Source: a virus
Virus record (IMG/VR): IMGVR_UViG_3300028548_006240
Span: 1 to 38,792 of that record
Direction: 5' to 3' (one strand)
Length of the DNA: 38,792 nucleotides
Part shown: piece after piece, positions 22,474 to 28,328 of the stretch
Layout: each line of letters opens with the position of its first letter
Numbering within the stretch: the stretch's first letter is position 1
Notes under the pieces: generated by a model
The model's input: only the letters and a program-made list of their open reading frames with translations
Told to the model about the DNA's origin: nothing
The model's database searches: none
Made by a program: the position numbers and the translations under genes

Positions 22474-22567
22474 GGAATTAAACGTGTGAGAGGTTAACCC
22501 TACGCGTTTAAGACCTAATACAAATAACCTTTAATGTTTAATTCCGTTTTCAAAGCAGCTCTCACAC
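22474..22567. ncRNA. Structured element E4, pseudoknot topology
   Basis: GGAATTAAAC (22474-22483) is directly followed by GTGTGAGAG (22484-22492). Their perfect complements come later in the same order, GTTTAATTCC (22536-22545) and CTCTCACAC (22559-22567). The 10-bp and 9-bp helices therefore interlock rather than nest, and would stack into one 19-bp rod. It lies just downstream of the Dam gene. Strand and function are unknown. Confidence 0.5.
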
Positions 22568-22595
22568 TGCGGTTTACATTTACTATTGTACGCTA

Positions 22596-23315
22596 TTACG
22601 TCTGTTTATCAAGTTGTGATTCATGTACAAACAATCTTTCCACTCCCTTTTTGCTGCCAGTATCTTTCCCTAAGCTTGATGTGATCTCTTTTTTCCATAC
22701 AGAAACAAAATCTTTTGGAGCATTGTATTCACTAACGAATACTTCATATCCTTTTTTTACTTTCATCCTGCACCAGTCAAAAAAAACTTCGTGATCAAAC
22801 TCATCAACAGCTTTATATTTTGCCGTTCCTTTGTACGGTGGATCACAGTAGATAATGCTTCCGTCTGGGATTGGCAGATCGAGATATGAAACATTTTTAA
22901 ATTTAACACCTTTAATGTTATTCGCTTGTTTTTCTACATTCCTAAAGGCTTCGCTTGAATAATCCCGTAAGCCTGTATTGTCTCTTCGATAGGAACTAAA
23001 CCACATAGCGCCATAAGTTAACTGAGTGCCGATATAACCAAGAGTGGCGCTGTCAACAATTGAGTTGTCACCCTTTACTTTATTAAAAAAATCCTCTGAA
23101 ATATTTCTTTCAGGCAGCCAACCATCAGAAAGCGCCTGTAAACAAGCTATTAACGGTTTATTCAAATCCGCACCCAGCCTATTGCCACTAACCTTATCTA
23201 TCATATTAGCGCCACCTACGAATGGCTCGACATACCATTGCCCCTCCTTTCTATTTTTTAATACAATCGGCAATATGTATTTAGCTATTCTGTTTTTACT
23301 GCCCATATATTTCAT
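22596..23315 (-). CDS. dam: DNA adenine methyltransferase (Dam/D12 class)
   Basis: A 239-aa protein. MKYMGSKNRIAKYILP is the usual opening; YVEPFVGGANM is the SAM-binding motif and IYCDPPYKGT the catalytic DPPY motif. The order (SAM motif first) is that of D12-class N6-adenine enzymes. A GATC target is likely but not proven. It may protect phage DNA or time replication and packaging. It follows a 22-aa gene by a TAATG overlap. Confidence 0.88.
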   Translation of the reverse strand: MKYMGSKNRIAKYILPIVLKNRKEGQWYVEPFVGGANMIDKVSGNRLGADLNKPLIACLQALSDGWLPERNISEDFFNKVKGDNSIVDSATLGYIGTQLTYGAMWFSSYRRDNTGLRDYSSEAFRNVEKQANNIKGVKFKNVSYLDLPIPDGSIIYCDPPYKGTAKYKAVDEFDHEVFFDWCRMKVKKGYEVFVSEYNAPKDFVSVWKKEITSSLGKDTGSKKGVERLFVHESQLDKQT

Positions 23316-23383
23316 TATTTAGAATCCTTTTTTTTACGCTCTGATTCTGCTTCTTCTTGTCGCTGCTCGTCGTAATGTCCCAT
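23315..23383 (-). CDS. 22-aa charged leader peptide upstream of dam
   Basis: MGHYDEQRQEEAESERKKKD plus two residues. CGAGG lies 8 nt before the ATG and the stop overlaps the dam start (TAATG), so translation of the two is likely coupled. It is the first coding sequence after the leftward promoter. Confidence 0.45.
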   Translation of the reverse strand: MGHYDEQRQEEAESERKKKDSK

Positions 23384-23415
23384 CTATAAAACCTCGTTTC
23401 GTTTAAGTTGAAACA

Positions 23416-23444
23416 ACAATAGCAAAAGAATAACGATAAAACAA
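23416..23444 (-). promoter_or_regulatory. Leftward promoter of dam operon
   Basis: Read leftward, TTGTTT (23444-23439), 17 bp, TATTGT (23421-23416), 33 bp upstream of the 22-aa gene. Confidence 0.5.
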
Positions 23445-23452
23445 TATAATAT

Positions 23453-23481
23453 TTATATAAGTTTTATATTGCGTTATATAA
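23453..23481. promoter_or_regulatory. Paired TTATATAA operator candidate
   Basis: The 8-bp palindrome TTATATAA occurs at 23453-23460 and 23474-23481, centres 21 bp apart, i.e. two helical turns on one face. It lies between the dam promoter and the RHH gene, so the RHH protein is a likely ligand. Confidence 0.4.
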
Positions 23482-23528
23482 AGAATGTATATAGAATTGG
23501 TAGCAGTTAAATAACTTTAGGAATAATT

Positions 23529-23696
23529 ATGAGCAAAGCAAAGAAGAAACCGTTATTAGTTAGCTTTATAGAATTGGAACATGAATTTATTAGTTTGCAG
23601 GCGCAATTAAAAGGTATAAGCATGACATCTTATATCAGGTCACTTGTTATTAAGCAGCTGGTAAAGGAAGGGTTTGACATGGAAAAGCACGCATAA
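23529..23696 (+). CDS. Ribbon-helix-helix regulator
   Basis: A 55-aa basic protein, too short for usual cut-offs. KKKPLLVSFIELEHEFISL forms the strand and first helix, and GISMTSYIRSLVIKQLVKEG the second helix of an Arc/CopG-like fold. TAGGA lies upstream. It is the first gene of the plus-strand early operon and faces the dam operon across a region with paired palindromes. Confidence 0.65.
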   Translation: MSKAKKKPLLVSFIELEHEFISLQAQLKGISMTSYIRSLVIKQLVKEGFDMEKHA

Positions 23697-23735
23697 AAAA
23701 GGCCGCCCCGTCAAGCGACCTACCCCACAAACCAA

Positions 23736-23754
23736 CTAAGGCAATTATATATGA
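23736..23754 (+). repeat. Duplicated translation leader, copy 1
   Basis: CTAAGGCAATTATATATGA precedes and includes the start of the replication gene and recurs with one change at 26717-26735 before the 88-aa zinc protein. Confidence 0.7.
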
Positions 23755-24416
23755 GTAAGGAAAGAAAGTCATTTTTGTTACATTTTGACAGCCTGGGAAT
23801 ACTTGACCAGCTATCAAATGAACAATGCGGAAAGCTATTTAAAGCCTGTAGGGACTTTAATTTAGGTGAGGAATTAGAACTCGATGATATGTTGTCATTA
23901 GTGTTTTTTCCTTTTAAAAATCAGTTTCTAAGAGATAGAGAAAAGTATCAAAACATTGTAGACCGTAATAAAACCAACGGCTCCAAAGGTGGTAGACCAT
24001 CTAACCCAGCCAAACCCAATAAACCCAATGGGTTATCTGTAAACCCAAACAAACCCAAAAAAGCCGATAGTGTTAGTGTTAGTGAAAGTGTTAGTGGCAA
24101 TGATAGTGATAGTGACAATGATAATAAGAGTGAAGATATCATCATTGACCGCTTCGCTGAGTTTTGGGATTTGTACGGCAAGAAAACTGATTCTTCAAAA
24201 TGCAAAGCAAAGTTTAGCAAGCTAAGTAAATCTGATACCGACCTGTTATTTGAAAAACTACCGGATTACATAAAATCTACACCAGATAAACAATACCGTA
24301 AAAATCCGATTACTTGGTTAAACGGTAAATGCTGGAATGATGAGATCATAAATAACAACCAAGCTAAATCAACACACACTTTTGACACACAAAAATATAC
24401 ATCAGGGAAATTCTAA
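23751..24416 (+). CDS. Replication initiation protein (DUF6291-like N-terminus)
   Basis: A 221-aa protein. Residues 1-70 (KSFLLHFDSLGILDQLSNEQ, FFPFKNQFLRD) match a domain common at the start of phage replication proteins. A KTNGSKGGRPS linker leads to a Ser/Asp-rich low-complexity part with many near-repeats of SVS/SDSD. The C-terminus (FAEFWDLYGKK, NPITWLNGKCWNDEI) is the usual end of phage initiators that recruit the helicase loader. The dnaC-like gene starts on its stop (TAATG). Confidence 0.75.
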   Translation: MSKERKSFLLHFDSLGILDQLSNEQCGKLFKACRDFNLGEELELDDMLSLVFFPFKNQFLRDREKYQNIVDRNKTNGSKGGRPSNPAKPNKPNGLSVNPNKPKKADSVSVSESVSGNDSDSDNDNKSEDIIIDRFAEFWDLYGKKTDSSKCKAKFSKLSKSDTDLLFEKLPDYIKSTPDKQYRKNPITWLNGKCWNDEIINNNQAKSTHTFDTQKYTSGKF

Positions 24417-25189
24417 TGAAACACTTACCAAAAATGCCAAGTACACCAAAAATAATGACTTGTGAAAAACACGGAGACTATGAAGCAAAGTATATGAACT
24501 CAATGAGAAGCTCAGGTGGAGTAATGGTATTTGACCACTGCATGACCTGCGTTTCAGAAAAGGAAGCAGAAGACAAAATAAAGCAAAAAGAGGGGGATGC
24601 TGCCCGTGATATAGAAAACGAAAAAAGACGGCGAGAAAGCGCGCGTGTTAACGCTGGCATATCTAAACGCAACCTATACAAAACATTTGATGCTTATGAC
24701 TGTTCAAATGAAGGCCAAACAAAAGCTAAAAACGATTGTGTACGTTACGTTAGTGAATTCCCGCACGAAAAAAGTATGTTGATGGTTGGCGGTGTAGGAA
24801 CTGGCAAAACACTACTGGCATCAGCGATGCTTGATAAAATAGTTGATGATCACCGGTGTAGGATTGTTAAATTAATCGACTTAGTCAGATCACTAAAGGC
24901 TACTTGGGCGAAAGATAGCGAATACACAGAAGAATGGTTGATAGATTGGTATTCAAATATTGACCTACTAATTATTGATGAAGTTGGATCACAGTTTGGC
25001 AGCGATACTGAAAAACTATTTGTCTTTGATATTATCGACGGTCGATACCAGAACATGAAGCCTACCGTATTAATCAGCAACCTTGATATTGATGGCATTA
25101 AAGACGCTATCGGTGAACGCTGTGTAGATAGGCTTCGTGAAGGCGGCGGAATGATGGTGGCGTTTGATTGGTCAAGCTCTCGCGTATAA
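24416..25189 (+). CDS. dnaC: DnaC-like helicase loader
   Basis: A 257-aa AAA+ protein. An N-terminal zinc-like part (CEKHGDYEAKY, CMTC) precedes a basic helix. Walker A is GGVGTGKT, Walker B is LLIIDEVG, and LISNLDIDGIKDAIGERCVDRLR is the sensor/arginine-finger region. It loads the host DnaB helicase at the phage origin. Translationally coupled to the initiator gene. Confidence 0.9.
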   Translation: MKHLPKMPSTPKIMTCEKHGDYEAKYMNSMRSSGGVMVFDHCMTCVSEKEAEDKIKQKEGDAARDIENEKRRRESARVNAGISKRNLYKTFDAYDCSNEGQTKAKNDCVRYVSEFPHEKSMLMVGGVGTGKTLLASAMLDKIVDDHRCRIVKLIDLVRSLKATWAKDSEYTEEWLIDWYSNIDLLIIDEVGSQFGSDTEKLFVFDIIDGRYQNMKPTVLISNLDIDGIKDAIGERCVDRLREGGGMMVAFDWSSSRV

Positions 25190-25218
25190 CAACTTAATAA
25201 CAACAAGGATTAAATAAA

Positions 25219-25563
25219 ATGATAAAACAAACACTAGTAGACCTTGCAAGAATTAACGGCATGTCACCGGAAGAATTTGAAAACGAAATAATCCAAACGG
25301 CGCAGGCTGTATTGGCAATGAAACTTAATAGGGTGGGCGAAAGCGCATTATTAATCAGGTCTGAGCAAATGGGCGTTAAATACAAACTTATATTCGGCGA
25401 GGATGACAGCAGCGGCCGAATATCTTTTGTAAATTCAGAAACACAAAAGCCGGTTAACGTAAATAATAAAGGATCGGTGTTGTTTATATGGCGAGCTAAT
25501 GCGCCTAAGAATTCACATACTGTTACATTGATAGATAGAGATGACTTAATGGGGATTAAATAA
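25219..25563 (+). CDS. Hypothetical early protein
   Basis: A 114-aa protein with AAGGA upstream. The N-terminal helix pair (LVDLARINGMSPEEFENEII) is followed by a beta-rich half (VKYKLIFGEDDSSGRISFV, TVTLIDRDDLMGIK). It lies directly after the helicase loader. Family not recognised. Confidence 0.5.
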   Translation: MIKQTLVDLARINGMSPEEFENEIIQTAQAVLAMKLNRVGESALLIRSEQMGVKYKLIFGEDDSSGRISFVNSETQKPVNVNNKGSVLFIWRANAPKNSHTVTLIDRDDLMGIK

Positions 25564-25564
25564 A

Positions 25565-25702
25565 ATGCACAACGACAAACCAGCACCAAAGCCGAAACCT
25601 TATGATGATTTAGCTGATGCCATTAGCCGGTGTTGCAGGTCAATTTATCGTGAGACTCGTAGACATGGAAAAAAATTAGATGACAACTCGAAATCAATTT
25701 GA
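25565..25702 (+). CDS. Small basic hypothetical protein
   Basis: A 45-aa protein starting 1 bp after the previous TAA. It opens MHNDKPAPKPKPYDDLADAI and has CCRSIYRETRRHGKK. It was found by reading the gap. Function unknown. Confidence 0.45.
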   Translation: MHNDKPAPKPKPYDDLADAISRCCRSIYRETRRHGKKLDDNSKSI

Positions 25703-25720
25703 TTTAACTCGAAATTCAGG

Positions 25721-25743
25721 TACCCTTACCCTTACCCTTACCC
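25721..25743 (+). repeat. Hexanucleotide tandem repeat (TACCCT)n
   Basis: TACCCT three times plus TACCC, 23 bp with no mismatch, in the intergenic gap after the 45-aa gene. Telomere-like by sequence only; probably a slippage product. Confidence 0.7.
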
Positions 25744-25771
25744 AATCAAGCAACGCAACGAGGTAACGAAT

Positions 25772-25933
25772 ATGTAAACTTACAAACGAGTAACTAACGA
25801 AATCAAAGTAACAGCTTGGAACGACTATGGCGCAATAAGGATTAGAAAAATGTGGTTTGAAATAGGTAAAGGCACAGCAATAATTATTGTTGTTTTGTTA
25901 ATGGTTTGGAGTGAATATAAGGGGATAAAATGA
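25772..25933 (+). CDS. Small single-pass membrane protein; frame carries TAA at codon 2
   Basis: GAGG precedes an ATG at 25772 whose second codon is TAA. The same frame then stays open for 51 codons (TYKRVTNEIKVTAWNDYG, then MWFEIGKG) to TGA at 25931. Without read-through the usable gene is the ATG at 25850, giving 27 aa with one membrane helix (GTAIIIVVLLMVW). Its stop overlaps the next ATG (ATGA). The longer frame looks like one 53-aa gene with a single nonsense change. Confidence 0.5.
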
Positions 25934-26124
25934 AGCTTGATAAATATATAGCGAAGCATTGCCATAGTCGAAACGCAAAGCTAGCGGCGGCACTTGTTAA
26001 GCCTGTTAGGTACGACCAAGTAAGCCAATGGATAAAGCGTAATGGCATATGTATTAACGGTGTTATCTACTGCGAGGTGGCTCGAATTAAGCCAACTAAG
26101 GCGGTGGAGTGTCAAAGTCTTTAG
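25930..26124 (+). CDS. Cro-like small HTH protein
   Basis: A 64-aa protein, KLDKYIAKHCHSRNAKLAAA then RYDQVSQWIKRNGICINGVI, a helix-turn-helix layout very like small phage Cro proteins in which QVSQWI is the recognition helix. Overlaps the membrane peptide gene. An inverted repeat that could be its operator lies at 26152-26178. Confidence 0.6.
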   Translation: MKLDKYIAKHCHSRNAKLAAALVKPVRYDQVSQWIKRNGICINGVIYCEVARIKPTKAVECQSL

Positions 26125-26151
26125 GGTAATAAGTTGGCATCTTTTTTGAGG

Positions 26152-26178
26152 TTTTGTAGGTCATAGTAAACTACAAAA
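26152..26178. promoter_or_regulatory. Inverted repeat, operator candidate
   Basis: TTTTGTAG-(11)-CTACAAAA, 8-bp perfect arms, in the 117-bp gap between the Cro-like gene and the 90-aa HTH gene. The rest of the gap shows no further clear signal. Confidence 0.5.
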
Positions 26179-26241
26179 TTACAACGAGTTAGCCCCAGGT
26201 ATAGCTTGTTAATTAGGTAGCGTAAATTAATAGAGGTTTTA

Positions 26242-26514
26242 ATGGATATAGATAGCATTTACGGCACAAGCAAAACGCGGCATAAGGATTTAGATTACAT
26301 AGCTGGTACCACTGACCGGAAGTATGTGACAAAAGCTAGCACAAGCAAAAAAGACTTTGTAGATGGCTTTAATGGCAAGAATAGAACGTATAGCAACGCG
26401 ACAAAAGCGGCGGCTGTTAAGTTATGTAAAAAGCTAGGTAACAGCTATAGCGAAGCGGGTAAACAGCTAGGTATTCCCCACAGCACTTTGTATAAATGGT
26501 GTAATTATGAGTGA
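26242..26514 (+). CDS. HTH DNA-binding protein
   Basis: A 90-aa basic protein with GAGG upstream. Residues 50-90 (NATKAAAVKLCKKLGNSYSE, then GKQLGIPHSTLYKWCNYE) form a transposase-type (psq-like) helix-turn-helix. The N-terminal half is polar. It could regulate late genes; no transposase domain follows. Confidence 0.6.
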   Translation: MDIDSIYGTSKTRHKDLDYIAGTTDRKYVTKASTSKKDFVDGFNGKNRTYSNATKAAAVKLCKKLGNSYSEAGKQLGIPHSTLYKWCNYE

Positions 26515-26698
26515 CTTAAGGGTTTATTTTAGCAAGCAGGACCGGATTGATGAGCTTGAATCTGAATTACTCAAAGTTAAAGCTGAGTTAACCAAGTGCA
26601 GAAAGCGCGCGACCAAATATAAATCTGATAATAAAATATTAAAGAAAGTGAAAAACCCCACTAATCAAAGTGGGGCTGGCACAACACAACATAGATAA
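26507..26698 (+). CDS. Small coiled-coil protein
   Basis: A 63-aa protein overlapping the HTH gene by 8 nt. DRIDELESELLKVKAELTK is a leucine heptad coiled coil and the C-terminus is basic. It may be a dimerising partner of the upstream HTH protein, to which it is translationally coupled. A hairpin lies in its 3' end. Confidence 0.5.
   Translation: MSDLRVYFSKQDRIDELESELLKVKAELTKCRKRATKYKSDNKILKKVKNPTNQSGAGTTQHR
26651..26675 (-). terminator. Leftward intrinsic terminator inside the coiled-coil gene
   Basis: CCCCACT/AGTGGGG (26656-26662 with 26669-26675), 7 bp with a 6-nt loop; read leftward it is followed by five T. It would stop antisense transcription entering from the tail operon side. Confidence 0.55.
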
Positions 26699-26716
26699 GC
26701 AAAGCGTCCAACTAAG

Positions 26717-26735
26717 CTAAGGTAATTATATATGA
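26717..26735 (+). repeat. Duplicated translation leader, copy 2
   Basis: CTAAGGTAATTATATATGA; one change from 23736-23754. Confidence 0.7.
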
Positions 26736-26998
26736 TTAATAGTAACAATAAAGCAATAACGGGTGAATTTCTTTGTGGTAACTGTAGGCGCTACAAATTA
26801 AAGAGTGAAAAGCGCAAAACGGTATCTATACACTGCCTAAGCTGTGAGGCGAATATAGCCAAAGCGATTATGAATAAAGATAAAGAGCCAGTAGCACCGG
26901 CAACTCCTGATAATGCTAATACTAGGGCGCGGGCGGCTGATTGGGCGCTAATAAAGGAGCTTAAGAGTATAGAGAGAAGTTACATGGTTGGCGGCTGA
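26732..26998 (+). CDS. Zinc-ribbon protein
   Basis: An 88-aa protein. CGNC (about residue 15-18) and C-x2-C at HCLSC (about residue 35) form a four-Cys zinc ribbon in the first 40 residues. The rest is helical (ARAADWALIKELKSIERSY). It overlaps the next gene by 1 nt (TGATG). Possibly DNA-binding; family not recognised. Confidence 0.5.
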   Translation: MINSNNKAITGEFLCGNCRRYKLKSEKRKTVSIHCLSCEANIAKAIMNKDKEPVAPATPDNANTRARAADWALIKELKSIERSYMVGG

Positions 26999-27462
26999 TG
27001 AAGGAATACCAGGTCAGTAACCACAACTTAGAATCATTCATAAGCGAGGTTCAAAAGGAACTTGCCGAAGATAAATTAATCATAGTTAATTCACAGCCAG
27101 CGGGAACTGGTCGGTGGGGCATGGCCCGTCTTTGGCGTGGATGGATGGCAACAACAGCTAAATACATGGCAGGCCGTGGCGCTATGATGCCGTTATATAT
27201 AAAGCCAGATGGCTCTTGGTATGGCCAGCGCCCTTTCGATGAGAATGACGCGCATGAGTTATTTACTCGCCAGCACATGGGGGTTGATGAAGATGATTGT
27301 CGCTTGAGTTGGGCCAAGTCTGGCAGTAAACGCAAGGCGACGAAGGGTGAAAGGTTCGACGCACTGAGAAAACATGAAGAATGGGCGTCGATCAAGGGTA
27401 TAACACTATTTAAACCGCGTGGCTCTGAGTATGAAAAATTAGAAGATGAGCAGAATTCATAA
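26998..27462 (+). CDS. Hypothetical protein in Nin-like region
   Basis: A 154-aa protein. GRWGMARLWRGWMATTAKYM and PLYIKPDGSWYGQRPFDEND are distinctive; the C-terminus is basic and charged. It lies two genes before ninG, the place NinB-type recombination proteins occupy in lambdoid phages, and its length is similar, but I see no NinB motif. Function unassigned. Confidence 0.5.
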   Translation: MKEYQVSNHNLESFISEVQKELAEDKLIIVNSQPAGTGRWGMARLWRGWMATTAKYMAGRGAMMPLYIKPDGSWYGQRPFDENDAHELFTRQHMGVDEDDCRLSWAKSGSKRKATKGERFDALRKHEEWASIKGITLFKPRGSEYEKLEDEQNS

Positions 27463-27483
27463 ATTAACAGAATCGAGGTATAT

Positions 27484-27666
27484 ATGAGAGCAACCAATAA
27501 AATTAAGAGTTTTTTAACACTGAAATTACATCATTGCTGCTTTTATAATGGAAAGGTAGCAAACGTTTATGTTGATTGTTTTGGTGATACTTATATTAAG
27601 CAATGGCGCTGGGCGATGCTTTGGGTGTTCAAAGGTAATGTTAATATTAATAGGGCTGGCTTTTAG
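27484..27666 (+). CDS. Hypothetical small protein
   Basis: A 60-aa basic protein (MRATNKIKSFLTLKLHHCCF) with GAGG upstream. Its TAG overlaps the GTG start of ninG (TAGTG). Family not recognised. Confidence 0.45.
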   Translation: MRATNKIKSFLTLKLHHCCFYNGKVANVYVDCFGDTYIKQWRWAMLWVFKGNVNINRAGF

Positions 27667-28283
27667 TGGCCGATATTAAAAAGTGCTCTCACTGTAAAGT
27701 TAAAAAAGAGGTTGAGATTAATACTCCTATTTACCGCTTTTGCTCGTTTGAGTGCGCTTCCGGTATGGCGAGCGCCGTACAAATCAAACAGAATAAAAAG
27801 ATTAAACAAGCTGTGATTAAAAAGGATAAAGAGTTTAACCGTGAAACTAGGCGGCTTATGGAAAGCATCAAGAAGCGAACTGGTAAAAAAGGTTTTTATG
27901 ACAACTTAAAGGTACAGCTACACAAGTATATTAAGCACGTATTAAGGAAAGGCGAACCCTGTTATACGTGTGGGCTCAAACAGCGACACGAGGACTCACC
28001 ACAAGCCTTTCATGTTGGTCATTTCATACCACAAAAACATGTCGATCCCCGTCGATTCATGCTAGTTAATTTGCGTATACAATGTAATAGCTGCAATACT
28101 CATAATTCAGGTATGAGAGCAGAATACAGGCAAAAGTTAAGTGATGAGATTGGAGTTGATAAAGTAGAATGGCTAGAGTGTGACGTTAATCACAAATCTT
28201 TAAAAGAGCAATACCCTGATATTTCAGATATCAAAGCTGAAACATCAAGGTATAGAAAACTAACTGTTTCACGTGAAACATAA
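27666..28283 (+). CDS. ninG: NinG/Rap-type recombination nuclease
   Basis: A 205-aa protein starting with GTG, overlapping the previous stop. CSHCKVKK near the N-terminus is the usual zinc knuckle. The C-terminal half has CYTCGLKQ, FHVGHFIPQ and NLRIQCNSCNTHNSG, the HNH-like zinc core of NinG (Rap), a Holliday-junction or D-loop nuclease that partners phage annealing proteins such as RecT. The last codons form a parS palindrome. Confidence 0.88.
   Translation: MADIKKCSHCKVKKEVEINTPIYRFCSFECASGMASAVQIKQNKKIKQAVIKKDKEFNRETRRLMESIKKRTGKKGFYDNLKVQLHKYIKHVLRKGEPCYTCGLKQRHEDSPQAFHVGHFIPQKHVDPRRFMLVNLRIQCNSCNTHNSGMRAEYRQKLSDEIGVDKVEWLECDVNHKSLKEQYPDISDIKAETSRYRKLTVSRET
28265..28280. promoter_or_regulatory. 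parS-like centromere site
   Basis: TGTTTCACGTGAAACA, a perfect 16-bp palindrome equal to the conserved chromosomal parS consensus (TGTTNCACGTGAAACA) bound by ParB. It encodes the final V-S-R-E-T codons of ninG and touches its stop. I see no second copy and no ParA or ParB gene in the window. Confidence 0.8.
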
Positions 28284-28290
28284 AGGACAA

Positions 28291-28322
28291 AACCAACCCT
28301 ATCTTTATTGATAGGGTTGGTT
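28291..28322. terminator. Strong hairpin between convergent operons
   Basis: A 13-bp perfect stem AACCAACCCTATC/GATAGGGTTGGTT with a 6-nt loop, between ninG and the convergent tail spike gene. The T run is weak in both directions (TTTTG leftward). Confidence 0.75.
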
Positions 28323-28328
28323 AACTAG

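Noticed and set aside
27051-27497. Minus-strand 148-aa open frame
   Set aside because: Shadow of the coupled plus-strand early gene at 26998-27462.
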